The position numbers and the translations under genes are program-made. The notes under the pieces are model-generated. The model was not told the DNA's origin, searched no databases, and saw only the letters and a list, made by a program, of their open reading frames with translations. Below are positions 42,545-54,529 of a stretch of DNA of 64,000 nucleotides, piece after piece. Source of the DNA: Humulus lupulus (lineage: Eukaryota > Streptophyta > Magnoliopsida > Rosales > Cannabaceae); contig NC_084795.1 in the NCBI RefSeq assembly GCF_963169125.1, positions 257,791,042 to 257,855,041 on the forward strand, read 5' to 3'. Positions within the stretch are counted from its first letter, which is position 1; the number at the start of each line of letters is the position of its first letter.

Positions 42545-42859
42545 TTCTTTTGGAATAATTATTTCTAATTATTTTAAAATGGCCCAATTCTATTTTTATA
42601 TATATATTTTACCCTAATTTTTTTAAATGGTCTAATTATATAAATTTGTAGTTATATATATTTTTACAATTGGAATTAGTTATGAATTTTTTTTTAATGA
42701 AAATATGCTAACTTTCATTAATTTGAAATGTCATACATAAGAATAAAACACAAGTACTTAAGTAAGATAGCTAGCCTTAACATTAATACATTTACATAAA
42801 ACTAAACGAACTCATAAACAAAATAGGCTTACTAATAAATGTATGTCATCAATTGACCT

Positions 42860-43092
42860 AACTATTTGTGTTGGATTGACAAGAGGTCTGCAATCTCACT
42901 ATGTTCCTTCTTCCCATCAAATTGTAAAATTAATAAATATAAATTAATTAATAACAATATTGATTATTTTATAGGTTATCGATAACAAAATAAGTTATAA
43001 AAAATAAACTTACTTTTTCTTTTAGGGTTTCTATTGCATTTGATGCCCGTACAAGATCTCTAATGTACTTCAACACATAAAAACCACATTCA
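42860..43092 (-). pseudogene. C-terminal part of the minus-strand CACTA Ulp1-like gene
   Basis: Joining 54489 and 43092 across the CACTA insertion (removing one TCA) gives, on the minus strand, QNQPQSHECGFYVLKYIRDL and then VRASNAIETLKEK. QxxxxECG is the oxyanion Gln and catalytic Cys region of Ulp1-type C48 proteases. After a probable splice site near 43012 a last exon may extend to about 42860. The matching His and Asp segment lies at 54700-54790. Confidence 0.7.
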
Positions 43093-43309
43093 CACTACAA
43101 CAAAATTGACATTTAATGACACTCTATAATGACTTACACCAATGGTGTAAGACATTAAAAGTATTTAGGGATATTTCAAGTCTAAGGGGGCAAGTCATTA
43201 AAAGTTATTGTTTATGACTAAGTGGGTAAGTCATTAAAAGTAGTGGGAGACATTATTTGTTATAAATTAAAAAGTAGAAAAAAAAATAATTAAATCTGAC
43301 AATGGGAGC

Positions 43310-43460
43310 CCTCTAACGTCTCCCTTGGGTAGACGTGTACACATCCAATGTCTCCCTTGGGAAGACGTGTACACATCGGACGTCTTCCCAGGGGAGACGT
43401 TGGAAGTGTACACGTCTTCCTAGGGGAGACGTTGGATGTGTACACGTCTTCCCAGGAAAG
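43310..43460 (+). repeat. Subterminal repeats of the CACTA element, left side
   Basis: Five or so units of about 30 bp combine ACGTCTCCC or ACGTCTTCC, a CTTGGG/CAGGGG core and GTGTACAC. Adjacent units are in opposite orientations, making near-perfect palindromes. Such arrays are the usual binding sites for CACTA-encoded DNA-binding proteins. Confidence 0.75.
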
Positions 43461-44255
43461 AAGTTAGAGGCCTCCCCTATATATCTTCTCTTCCCCAAGC
43501 CATTCACGAACCAGACGAACCAGAGGCGATTTCTGGGCATTTTCTTGGCGATTTTGGGCAATATTTCATCCGATTTCCTCCTCCGAAAATTAATTTCAGG
43601 TAAGTTTTTAAGTTTAATTCATGTTTAATAGTTAGGATAATGTTTTATTATTTATTTTCTTTAACTATAATGGGTTAATATTGGGATTTTATGGTATTTT
43701 GTGGGTTGCGGTTTTGGGTATTGTGGGTGATTATGGGCGAAATTGATACCGATTTTGGCCGATTTTCTCCTCCAAAAACTAATTTTAGGTATGTTTGTTC
43801 ATTTTAATTAATGTATAATAGTTATGATAATATATTTTTATTTATTTTCTTGAATTATAATGGGTTAATATTGAGATTTTAGGGTATTGTGGGTTGCGGT
43901 TTTGGGTAATATTTGCTTGATTTGAAGAAGATTTGAGATATGATTTCATTATTAAAACAATGCATTATAGTTAGAATGATAGAAATAATTATTTTTCTGC
44001 ATTTTTTTTTATGATTTGTGAGTTTATTATAAATATTTTTTTAAAGTTTGAAAAATGATTTTAATGAAGATTTGAGATACACAATTGGGATTTAATAGTT
44101 ATACCACGTTATTTACTATTTTTTTTATTTTTTTTACTATTTAATTCGAAAATTGTAGATTTTTTAATTAAATTTTTAGGTTGATTAAGTATATATATAT
44201 GTGTGTCTAAAATAAGGAAAATAATTTAATTTTAATTTACATACTAAATTGCATG

Positions 44256-46618
44256 TGTAATGCCCCGAATTCTTCGATGTATTTAACGGCGTGAACAGTA
44301 GGCCGGGAGGGCCGTACTTGCTTAATTATGTTATTAATTGATTAAATGCATGTATATGTTAATTATATTATGATATGATGTGAAATGCATGCATATGTGT
44401 CCATATTTCTTTATATAGGGGTGTGATGGTAATTTGACCCGTTGAGGGTAAATTGATTATTTGTTCACATGTTGGTGATATAATTTGAGACCACATTATG
44501 ATGTGGGTTTGTTCAAGCCATTTGGCATGAGACGGTCAAGGAATGTTAATTATCGGTTTGGTCATAACGGGCTTAAGCTCGGGGCTCGGCGTGAGTCTCG
44601 GGGTGCTTTTAATGTTTAGAGTGTTACCGGGTATTAAAAGGTAACGGGATGTGAAATATTGGTGTTTGAGAATATTGAGATTAGCGGGAATTGGGAAGCG
44701 TTAATTATCATTAACGGTGTAGGTGGAAAATGTCAAAATTGCCCTTGAGTTGACTTTAGAGACTTTTAAAGACCTAGGGGTATTATGGTCTTTTGGTATA
44801 TGGATATATATGATGTATGGAAGGCTGTAAAACAGAACCCAAAACAGAGTTTGCTTCATCCTTCCCGTACCTTCCCTTCTCTTCATTTTCTTTGCTTCTC
44901 CTTTGGAGATTTTGAGCTCAAGGGGTGGAATTAAGCTAGGAAATCAAGGGGCTTAAGCTATAGACTTGGTTCAGCCATTGGAGAGGGTTCAATTCCAGGT
45001 TTGAGGTGAGTTTTATCAATTGTTTTTCTGGTTTTGCCCTGTTTTAATGATAAGTTTCAGCTTGAGTTTTTATGGAGGATTGTTGGAATTGATGGAGGTT
45101 TTAGGGGGTTGTCTTGGGTTATGATGAGGGAGAGTTTTGAGTGTTGTTTAGGGGTTTAAATGGGTGTTTGAAAGAGGATTGGGTGGTGTTTAAGTTGGGT
45201 TTGAAGGGTTGGTTCCAAGAGAAATCGTAGAGGAAGAAAAACAGGGTTTTTGGCTGAACTGGGTGTTGCGCCGCGGCATGGCAGGGGTGAGCCGCGGCCC
45301 TTGGGGGCTGCTGGGTTTAGGCGCCTCTGTCTGAGGGGTGGGCCGCGGCATGGCCAAGGAGGGCCGCGGCCCTTAAGGCATTTTTGGCCAAAGAGGAGTT
45401 TTTAGCATGGGGATTCAAGTTTAAGGCCTCGGGGTTGAACCTACTACCCGTTTGGGTAGTGTTTGAGGTCCCGGAGGTTAGGTTTTGGTTTGGGAACCTT
45501 GTATTATTCATTTTATTGATGGAATCCCATAATTTGGTTATGACCAGGTAACCGCTAAAGGACCAAAAAGTTGATCGTTCTCAGGGTCACTCTTTTATTT
45601 GTTCTTGCTCGAACCGGAGGTAAGAAAACTGCACCCCAAGTGTGACATGCATGGATATTTGTAAGGCATGCTGATTGTGTAATATGGACACGGATTGAAT
45701 ATGGATGCTTAGCGTATGTTGTTCGCTTGTGCATAGCACTGACTAATTAGTCAGGTTTGGCAAAGGTGCTAGTATCAACTGTGAAGCTGTGACTGATTAG
45801 TCAGGTTCGGCAGTGGTACTGGGCACTGGTCACGTTGCACTGACTTGTCAGTCAGAATTGGCAAAGGTGTTAGTGTCAGCTGTGACTTATTAGTCAGGTT
45901 CGGCGGTGATACTGGACACTGGTCACTCAGCGCTGACTTATTAGTCAAGGATGGACTTAGCGTGGTTCACGCAAGCCAATAGAGATTAGATCTAATCGAT
46001 TATTAGCATTGAATGACTCAAGGAGCATTAATGCCTGACCGACCCTGAGGGTCGATGAACAAACAGAGCTTGGAGGCTAGTGGCTTACTTAACAGCCACT
46101 CTCCCGCTAAAATCATGTGATGTTCATTTGCTTGTTGAAAGCTTTATGTTCAGTATGATTATAATGATAATCATTTGATAATGTTATTGAAAAGTTTTAT
46201 GTTTTCTTGCTGGGCCTTGGCTCATGGGTGCTATGTGATGCAGGTAAAGGGAAAGAAAAGCTCACCTAGCCTTGAGTGGAGAGCTGATGTGGTGGTGTGT
46301 ACATATGCGGCCGCTTGACCGCCACGGTCATGGTGTTCTCAGAGGAACTAGGGGGTTTGCCCTATTTTTGCCGCTTAGGTCGGCGGGATTGTAAATTTAA
46401 AACTATAATAACCATTTTGAACTGAGAACCACTTGTAAATGTTTTGTTTAGCTCTGCAGAGCAGTTTGTAATAAAATCTCCATTTCCTTCTTATTGGTTT
46501 TATACCTTAACCTGTTAATTACACTTAGAGCACGTTTTTGACCAAAGGACTCGGGTAACGAGTCAAATTTCCGGTCCACCGTTCACCGTAACTGTTCTGG
46601 GGTAGCCAGGGCGTTACA
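44256..46618 (+). mobile_element. Solo LTR of a Tekay-like gypsy element
   Basis: The unit of 2,363 bp begins TGTAATGCCCCGAATTC and ends GGCGTTACA. It is flanked by a perfect 5-bp duplication GCATG (44251-44255 and 46619-46623). It is related to the LTRs at 10380-12551 and 17601-19925: same ends, GC-rich GGCCGCGGC patches (about 45270-45380), GACTAATTAGTC palindromes and the conserved block at 46209-46285. No internal domain remains, which indicates LTR-LTR recombination. It lies in the 5' untranslated part of the CACTA element. Confidence 0.93.
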
Positions 46619-47361
46619 GCATGTATAGAAATAAGTAATTCAAGTATATATGTTTATGATTTTTTTTATTTATATTATTATCTTATTCAAAAATTGTATA
46701 TTTGTATTTGTATTTATATTTTAATTATTTTATTAACATTGAAGTAGGTTGATTATATATATTATGTTTTATTTATTTATTTAGTAATTTCTTATTTATT
46801 AATTAATTCAATTTTGTTGGTTGTGAATTTAATAGCAAAGTGCATTGCAAAGTGAAGTAAATTTTCTAGCTAGGACTATTAATTGCAAGAGGTACGTACA
46901 TTATCTTATCTCTCGTTTTAGTATTATTAAATTTTTGTTAGAGAAGTTTGAATATCTTAAATATTCATCCATAGTGAAGTAGGTTCTGAGATTAAAATTG
47001 TGTGTTGTGGTGATAATGGAAGGTTGAGAACTGTGTGTTTTAGTGAAGTAGGTTCTGGAAAATTTGTTTGTGTGCTATGGAGCTATAAGGAAGAAACTTA
47101 TTGTGTGATGTTTGAATTGTTTGACTTGTTGTTAACAGATGGTTAGATCACTATTATAGGGGAAATGCTGTCCAATTTTGTCTAGAATTATGTATTCTAT
47201 TATTATATTTGAATTATGTTGTGCTTATTTGATTGGATTTGATAAGATTGACTGATGGCTAGGTTACTAATATAGAAGAAATGCTGCCCAATTTTTCATA
47301 TGCTCGGCCGTATGCTTATGTAGTTTTTATTGTTTAATTTTTTATAGACATAGGAGAAGAT

Positions 47362-50300
47362 ATGGATAGAAAATGGATGTCAGCGAATAGGTTATCCGTG
47401 GAATATAAAAACAGGGTCGATTTATTCTTAAGATTTTGTTCGGAAAATGTGAAAGACCTAAAATTTACTTGTTGCCCATGTATTAAGTGTGGAAATGTAA
47501 GGAAAATGGATCTTAGTAAGATCAAACAACACTTATTTTTCAATGGAATCGACAAAAGTTACACGGTTTGGTATATGCATGGGGAGAGAATGCATGTCAC
47601 GCCAACTCCACCAATAGACCCAATGAAGTAAGGAGGAATATAGTAGAGGAGAATTGTGATGCATTAGATGATATGATTGATGACGCACATTATGGATTCG
47701 GAGTAGACCCAGATAAGTTTGAGACACTACTTAGTGATGCTGAGAAACCGATTTACCCCGGTTGTAAAAAATTTACAAAGTTATCCGCACTCCTTAGGTT
47801 GTACAATTTGAAAGCTAAACGCGGTTGGAGTGATATAGGGATGACTGATCTACTTTTTTTTTTGAATGATTTGTTGCCGGAGTGTAATGAAATGCCAACT
47901 TCATTTTATGAAGCAAAGAAAACATTATGCTCATTGGGCATGCAATATGAAAAAATTCATGCATGTCCTAATGATTGCATGTTATATCGGAATGATTTTG
48001 CAGATGAAAAAAATGTGTCCTACTTGTGGTGAGTCACGATGGCAAAAGAAAAGAAATGGTGAGGATGTCAAGGAAGGAGTACTCGCCAAGGTCTTGTGGT
48101 ACCTTCCTCCTATTCCTCGTTTCATCCGGTTGTTTAGAAATGCCGAACATGCTAAAAATTTATCGTGGCATGCTAATGAGAGAATAAATGATGGTAAATT
48201 AAGGCATCCAGCTGACACCCTAGCTTGGAGGAGGGTTGATTTGAAGTGGCCTTGTTTTGAAAATGAATCTCGTAATATTTGTCTAGGTCTTTCGACTAAC
48301 GGGATTAATCCACACACTTCTCTTAGTAGTAAGTATAGTTGTTGACCTGTTATGCTTGTCATTTACAATCTATCCCCATGGTTGTGCATGAAGAGAAAAT
48401 ATACCTTGTTGACATTGTTGATATCGGGACCTAAACAACCTGGTAATGACATCGACGTATATTTGTCGCCTCTTGATGATTTGAAAACTTTGTGGGAAGA
48501 AGGGGTTAAGGTTTATGATGCGTATAGGCAAGAAGAATTTAATCTCAGAGCTGTATTGTTGTGGACTATCAATGACTTTCCTGCTTATGGAAATTTATCC
48601 GGTTTAGTGTGAAAGGATATAAGGCTTGTCCCATTTGTGAAGAAAAAACATGTTTTGAATACTTAAAACACTCCTAAAAAGTATGTTATATGGGTCATAG
48701 GAAGTTCTTGATTAGTACGCATAAATATCAAACTTGGAAAAAGGCATTCAACGACAAACAAGAGTTTGAGGAGGCTCCTCAACCTTTAAATGGGAGTGAA
48801 GTACTTGAGAAGATGTCTAAAATCATGTTTAAGTTAGGTAAGCCTAAAGTTCGTACACCTACAAAGCGGAAGGGTCGTGGGAAGGCTAAGGTTGTGGAAG
48901 AGCCCAAAAGTTGTTATAAAAAGAAATCTATTTTTTTCGAGCTTGAATATTGAAAATTCTTACTTGTACGCCATAATTTAGATGTTATGCACATGGAGAA
49001 AAATGTATGTGATAGTTTGATTGGAACTTTGTTGAATATTCCTGGGAAAACTAAGGACGGAATTAAGGCTAGACAAGACTTGGCTGCAATGGGTATACGT
49101 GAAGGATTAACTCCGAAAATAGATAAGAAACGAACATACTTGCCTCCTGCTGCTTACACCCTCACTAAAGATGAAAGGAAGGACGTTTGTTCCTGTTTAT
49201 TTAATGTCAAAGTTCCAGTTCCAGATGGCTATTCATCAAATATAAGATCATTGATAAACATGAAAAGTTGTACTCTGAGTGGTATGAAATCTCATGATTG
49301 TCATATTCTAATGCAACACTTGCTACTAGTGGCAATTCATTCGGTCTTACCTCAAAAAGTTTGAGAGATTATCACAAGGTTATGTTTATTTTTCAAGTCA
49401 TTGTGTTGTAAGGTGATTGATCCTATTAAGTTACCCAAGTTACATGATGAAATTGCTGAGGTCTTGTGTGAGCTGGAGAAATACTTCCCACCTTCCTTTT
49501 TTGATATAATGATTCATCTTACAGTTCACTTGGTTAGAGAATTGAGATTTTGTGGTCCCGTTTATTTAAGATGGATGTATCCATTTGAACGATATATGAA
49601 GATTCTTAAGGGGTATGTCAGAAATAGAAGTCGCCCAGAAGGGTGCATTGTGGAATGTTATATTGCTGAAGAGGCAGTTGAATTTTGTTCCGAATACATG
49701 GCTAGTGTACAGAGGATTGGGGTAAATGAAGTTAATAATGCTGAGATTCAGAGTCGTCGGGGTAGTGTTGTTTGAGCAGTGAGTCAGGATGAACTAGATG
49801 AAGCACATCGTCTAGTATTGCAAAATATTAATGAAATTCAGCCTTATATCGAGTAAGTTTATCTTCATAGATATAATGCATATGCAATGTAAATATGTGA
49901 TAACTTTCACAATTAGTTCACTAACAGCATATGTAATTTTGAAGGGAACATTTTAACTGGATCAAGACAAAATTTCCATCAAAGTCAAGGAACTCCAAAT
50001 GGTTTCAAGACGAACATTATCGTACATTTAATAGTTGGATAGAAAATAAGGTATATTATGTTGATTTTTTGATTTTATTTTTATTATATAGTAATGTATG
50101 TTGTTTGACTAGTTTTATTTTTAATAGGTTGTCAATGAATTGAAAAATACATCAAATAATGTGTCAGAAATTGTTAAGTGGATCTCTCGAGGCCCTTCTT
50201 ATAGAGTCATCAAGTTTTCATCATATGTAATCGATGGTACACAATTCAATACTAGGGAGCGTGATACCAATAGAACCACACAAAATAGTGGTGTTAGTCT

Positions 50301-50766
50301 TGTCGCTAGAACTACGCAAATATCCAGTGTGAAAGAAAAAAATCTTGTTCAAAGTGATATGACTTTCTATGGAGTAATTAAAGAAATTTGGGAGTTAGAT
50401 TATATCACAACTCGAATACCTGTTTTCTTTTGTGATTGGGTGAAGAGTGACTGTGGCATAATATATGAAGATTTTGGTTTCACATTAGTAAACCTAAATT
50501 GACTAGGGCACAAATCTGACAGATTTATAATGGCTGCACAAGAAAAACAAGTGTTTTATGTGAATGATTCTTCAAACAACCAATGGTCAATTGTGCTTAC
50601 AACGCCAACAAAAGAATGGAATACCAAAGATGGTGATTTGCATGATATACCTATTGAAGAAGAATCAATCATATTTACTTCACCAATATGTAATGATGAA
50701 ATTAATGATGATGGTGTTTGTTTACGTGATAATGGTGAAGGTTTATGGATTGATAACCTGATGTGA
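47362..50766 (+). pseudogene. CACTA tnp2-type transposase, multiply broken
   Basis: The ATG at 47362 starts MDRKWMSANRLSVEYKNRV, the transposase-associated domain with CPCIKCGN. After a frame change near 47610, the tnp2 region follows: AEKPIYPGCKKFTKLSALLR and LGMQYEKIHACPNDC. Next, across another shift, are GKLRHPADTLAW, ISGPKQPGNDIDVYLSPL and VMHMEKNVCDSLIGTLL. Further on come the DUF4218-type PVYLRWMYPFERYMKILKGY (about 49560) and the DUF4216-type FYGVIKEIWELDY (about 50370) and KQVFYVND. The motif that is ADGVNP in the sister gene reads TNGINP, losing a likely catalytic Asp. A Trp codon near 48343 is TGA. Introns seem to lie at about 49854-49943 and 50050-50127. Confidence 0.85.
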
Positions 50767-50888
50767 GGTATAATATAATTATGTTTGTCATACTTGCAAA
50801 AATGATTTTGGTTTGTTTATGATATGTTTTTGTTTGTCATTTTTTTTCTACATATATAACTTATCATATTGATTTTTATGTTTCACAG

Positions 50889-53800
50889 ATGTCAGATCCT
50901 TTTGGTGATAGTGATGATGAGGAAAATCCTCAACAAAATCCTGATATTGAGCCAGAGATTACAGATGAAAAAAATGTGCGAGGACGCACATGGATGAATA
51001 AATTGATTAAGAATAGAAGTGAAGGAAATATTATACCTATAAAGTTCAATGAGTATGGTCAAGTAATAGGTACCGCAAGAAGTAATGGATCTTCAGCGTT
51101 GGTAACTATAGTGAGAACTATTGTGCCCATTACATGTAACTCTTGGAACGAAGTTCCAGCGGAGACCAAAACTCATATATGTGATTTAATGAAGGTATGA
51201 TTTAATTACTTCTATTTTACTTAAAGATTTTAAAATATGTGATTTAATATGATTATTATTTCAAACTTGCAGAAAACTTTTCAGTTGGAATATAGCTCCA
51301 AAAAGCAGACAATGAAAGACGCAGCAAAGATGTTCAGACAATGGAAGACTGACACGACAAGGAAGCACATCTTTAATGCTTTAGAGAAAAGACCAGATGA
51401 GTTTCCCCCTAGGAAACCATTTGGATTTGAGGAGATCATTACAGATGAGCAATGGTTAGAATTTCTCAACTCAAGATTAACACCAGAGTGGAAAGATAAG
51501 AGATTACAAATGCAAGAATATTGAAGAATGAACAAATACAACCACAACCTATATAGAGGAGGTTACGTGCGTGTGGAAGAGATTCTTCAACAACAGACTG
51601 GGCAACAATTATCTGATATTGATAGAGATGATTTATGGACGATGGGTCGATCGAAGAATAAAGAAGGAGAACTTATTGGAGAGGCAGCTGAGGTTCGAAA
51701 AAACATTGTAAGTTTTTTTTATATATATTGAACTTATATAATCTATTTATTTTAATATAACTAACTTAAATAAATTACTTTTATTTTACAGGCTCATTAT
51801 CGAAAACTCATTGAGGAGGGTCAATGGGAACCCCAAGGCCCTGATGATGTGTTGGCGAGGGCATTGAGCACCCCTGAGCCACGAGGGCGTGTTCGGGCTA
51901 AAGGTCACGGTGTGTCCCTCGCATTGTTTTGGGATATTCCGAAACCTACCAAAATGAAAGAGAAATCGAAAGATATTGGTTCGGCTAGTGCTATGAGAAA
52001 TGAGTTTGAGGAAATATTTCGTCAACAAGAAGAACAACATCGTTAACAAGAAGCGCGTCTAGAAGAACGTTTTCGTAAACAAGAGGAAATGTTGAGATCT
52101 TTCATGGTCCAACAGAGTGGTTCAGGATCCAATATTGGAGTCCCACCAGTAGTTCCAACCCCACCGGGACCATCTTACTATCTGCCCGACCCACAAGCAC
52201 CATCTTACTATGTGTCCAACCCTCCAGGGCCATCTTGCTATGTGCCCGACCCACCAGCACCATCTTACTATCAGCCTGAACCACCAGTACCATTTGTGAC
52301 TGAGGTAATTTCAATTCGATAGTTGAAAATGACTATGTATGTACATGCATACACACATATATACATAATGCTACTTATTATAATGTGCAGGTACCTAGTT
52401 GTCAGTTAGCCATTGGTTCGCTATCCAATATTGTTGCATCAGGCAAGCTCATTGACAAAGAGTCGGGTAACAACTACCAAGTGGTGATTACTGACGCTAT
52501 TAAGCCGGCGACACCTCTTCCTTATGCAAAACCTGATCAGCATATGTACATAGTCATTCAGGCTATTGGGCATCCTATATCATGGCCTAAGGAATTGGTC
52601 ATCGTATCTGATGATATACATGAATAGGTGATGTATCATGTTTATATAATCATATTTGTTATTATATATTTCAATTTGTTTGTAAATTTTCTAATTATTA
52701 ATATTATTTTACAGACTTGTTCTAGAAGTAATAACATATCAGAACGACCAATTGCTCCTTCAACACAACGACTCTGAGAAAGAATACAACGTTTGAGTGA
52801 TCCTCTGACACAAGACACAAGTCCTTTGGAACAGATATACAATATTATATCTCGTTGGAATGACGATGACTGTGTCAATCCAGGCATAGATGAGGATGTA
52901 TTCGGTCAGGATATTTCAAGTCTTTACATATGCAAAGAGGACATACTTCAATTTATTCGAATGGAAAATATTGGACAAGGAGTTGTCGTTTGCTACATGA
53001 GGTATCTCACAAGTTTTTTACTTAACCTTTCTTATTTGATTTATTTTAACAACAAATTTCCTAAATTATATTTTTGAGTACTACTCTTTTTTTAATAGGT
53101 TGTTATACAATTTTTTGGTAGAACAAGGGCGCCAAAATAAGTTTTTATTTGTCAATCCTAATGTTGTAGCCACTAAAGGAAGTTCATTTGAAGAGCGTGT
53201 TCAAGGTCTGTTCAAGTGCTGTCGTCAATTAAGATCAAGTGAGCAACTTATGATTGTCCCCTGGAACCATGGGTAAGTTCAAAATTTTTTTACTGCCAGG
53301 TACTTAGTCCTTATAACATTTGCGTTGGAGACTTATACCAAGTATTGTTTTTCTTGTGCAGTGGTCATTGGATGTTGATTATATTGGCCCCATATGCATA
53401 TTACGTTTGTTGTTGTGACCCGGTGAACTTAGAACTGGAAAACCATGAAGAAATTGTGGCAGTAATAGTCAATGCTTTCAACCTTTTTCTGACCAGTCTA
53501 CCAAAACCTCCCGAGATTCCAAATAATATAGAAATTGTGCAACCGAAAGTAAGTAACTACGACTTTAATTATTTTGAAAATTTATACTTGAATTTTACTA
53601 ATATTTTTTATATTAATTGCTTGATATTTTATTTAAATATTAGTGTCCGCACCAACCAGACAATGTGGCATGTGGATATTATGTGATGAGAATGTTCAAG
53701 GATTACATTGAACATTCACGACCTGGACGTTACTTGAAGAAAGAGGTATGTATATAAATTTATACAAAGTTAACAATTTATTTATTATTAAAGTATATAT

Positions 53801-53949
53801 AATCAAATAATGATTAACTAATATATTTTACTTTGTATTTTTTATAGCTAAACACTACGCCATATGCACCAGCACAGATTAATGAAATGCGACAACACTG
53901 GGCGAACCATATGCTACCGATAATTCAAAGTCATCGTCCCACATATTAG
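50889..53949 (+). CDS. CACTA second gene: Transposase_24-like protein with Ulp1-like C-terminus
   Basis: A start at 50889 (MSDPFGDSDDEENPQ) leads into RGRTWMNKLIKNRSEGN and then NGSSALVTIVRTIVPI, a Transposase_24-like region, over several exons (to about 51195, 51272-51710 and 51792-52310). TGA at 51522 and a TAA at 52044 interrupt it. A proline-tyrosine repeat follows (52136-52300), then CQLAIGSLSNIVASGKL (52400). The final exons (52735 to 53949) hold a C48/Ulp1-like domain: His in GHWMLIIL, Asp in CCDPVNL, Gln in HQPDNVACGYYVMR and Cys in ACG. Such proteins are typical partners of tnp2 in plant CACTA elements. The protease target is unknown. Exon limits are approximate. Confidence 0.7.
52136..52300 (+). 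repeat. Proline-tyrosine tandem repeat in the CACTA protein
   Basis: About four to five units of roughly 30 bp encode variants of PPxPSYYxPDP (for example PPGPSYYLPDP and PPAPSYYQPEP). The repeats lie between the Transposase_24-like part and the DUF-type and Ulp1-like parts, so they form a flexible linker. Confidence 0.85.
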
Positions 53950-54277
53950 GTTTTTTTTTTTACTTTTACTTTTTCTTTTTCTTTCTTACTATATGTCTAG
54001 CTAGCTAGTGTAATATTTGTTAATTTTGTATGTTTAACAAGAAATATTACAATTTTGTATATTTAGCTAGCAAAAACATATTAGATATACACATTTCGGT
54101 TTTATTAATGAAAATTCAAAATTTAAATTTGCATATAATTTAGATTTTTTAATTAATATATTTAATTCTATTTCAAAAAAATTAATATATTTAATTCTAT
54201 TAATTAATATACTGAAAATAATTATTTAATTTAAAAAAAAAATACAAAAACCAATGATGACTCATTATATGAGTCAT

Positions 54278-54450
54278 TGAATGTCTACAAAGTCTCCTTA
54301 TGGGAGACGTCATAGGTACCTACAACGTCTCCCATGGGGAGACTTTGTAGACATCAAACGTCTCCCCATGGAAGACGTCATAGTGCCACTTTAGATGGCT
54401 CCTGCAACAACGTCTCCCCTAGGGGGAGACATTAAATGTCTACAATGTCT
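54278..54450 (+). repeat. Subterminal repeats of the CACTA element, right side
   Basis: Alternating GTCTCCC and GGGAGAC(G) units around CATGGGG or CTAGGGG cores repeat four to five times, with AATGTCTACAA between. The organisation mirrors the array at 43310-43460. The small MITE at 30551-30756 carries the same units. Confidence 0.75.
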
Positions 54451-54529
54451 CCCCCATATAGCCATTAAATGCCTATTTTGTTGTAGTGTCATGACTTTGT
54501 GGTTGGTTTTGTACATGCAACATTGAATA

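Larger units (their letters stand above)
43093..54488 (+). mobile_element. CACTA (En/Spm) transposon with two genes, plus strand
   Basis: The 11.4-kb element has ends CACTACAACAAAATTGACAT and the reverse complement of CACTACAACAAAATAGGCAT, with a 3-bp duplication TCA (43090-43092 and 54489-54491). Subterminal regions (43310-43460 and 54278-54450) hold inverted arrays of ACGTCTCCC/GGGAGACGT. It encodes a broken tnp2-type transposase (47362-50766) and a second protein (50889-53949) ending in a Ulp1-like domain. A solo gypsy LTR (44256-46618) lies in its 5' part; without it the element is about 9 kb. Confidence 0.93.
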
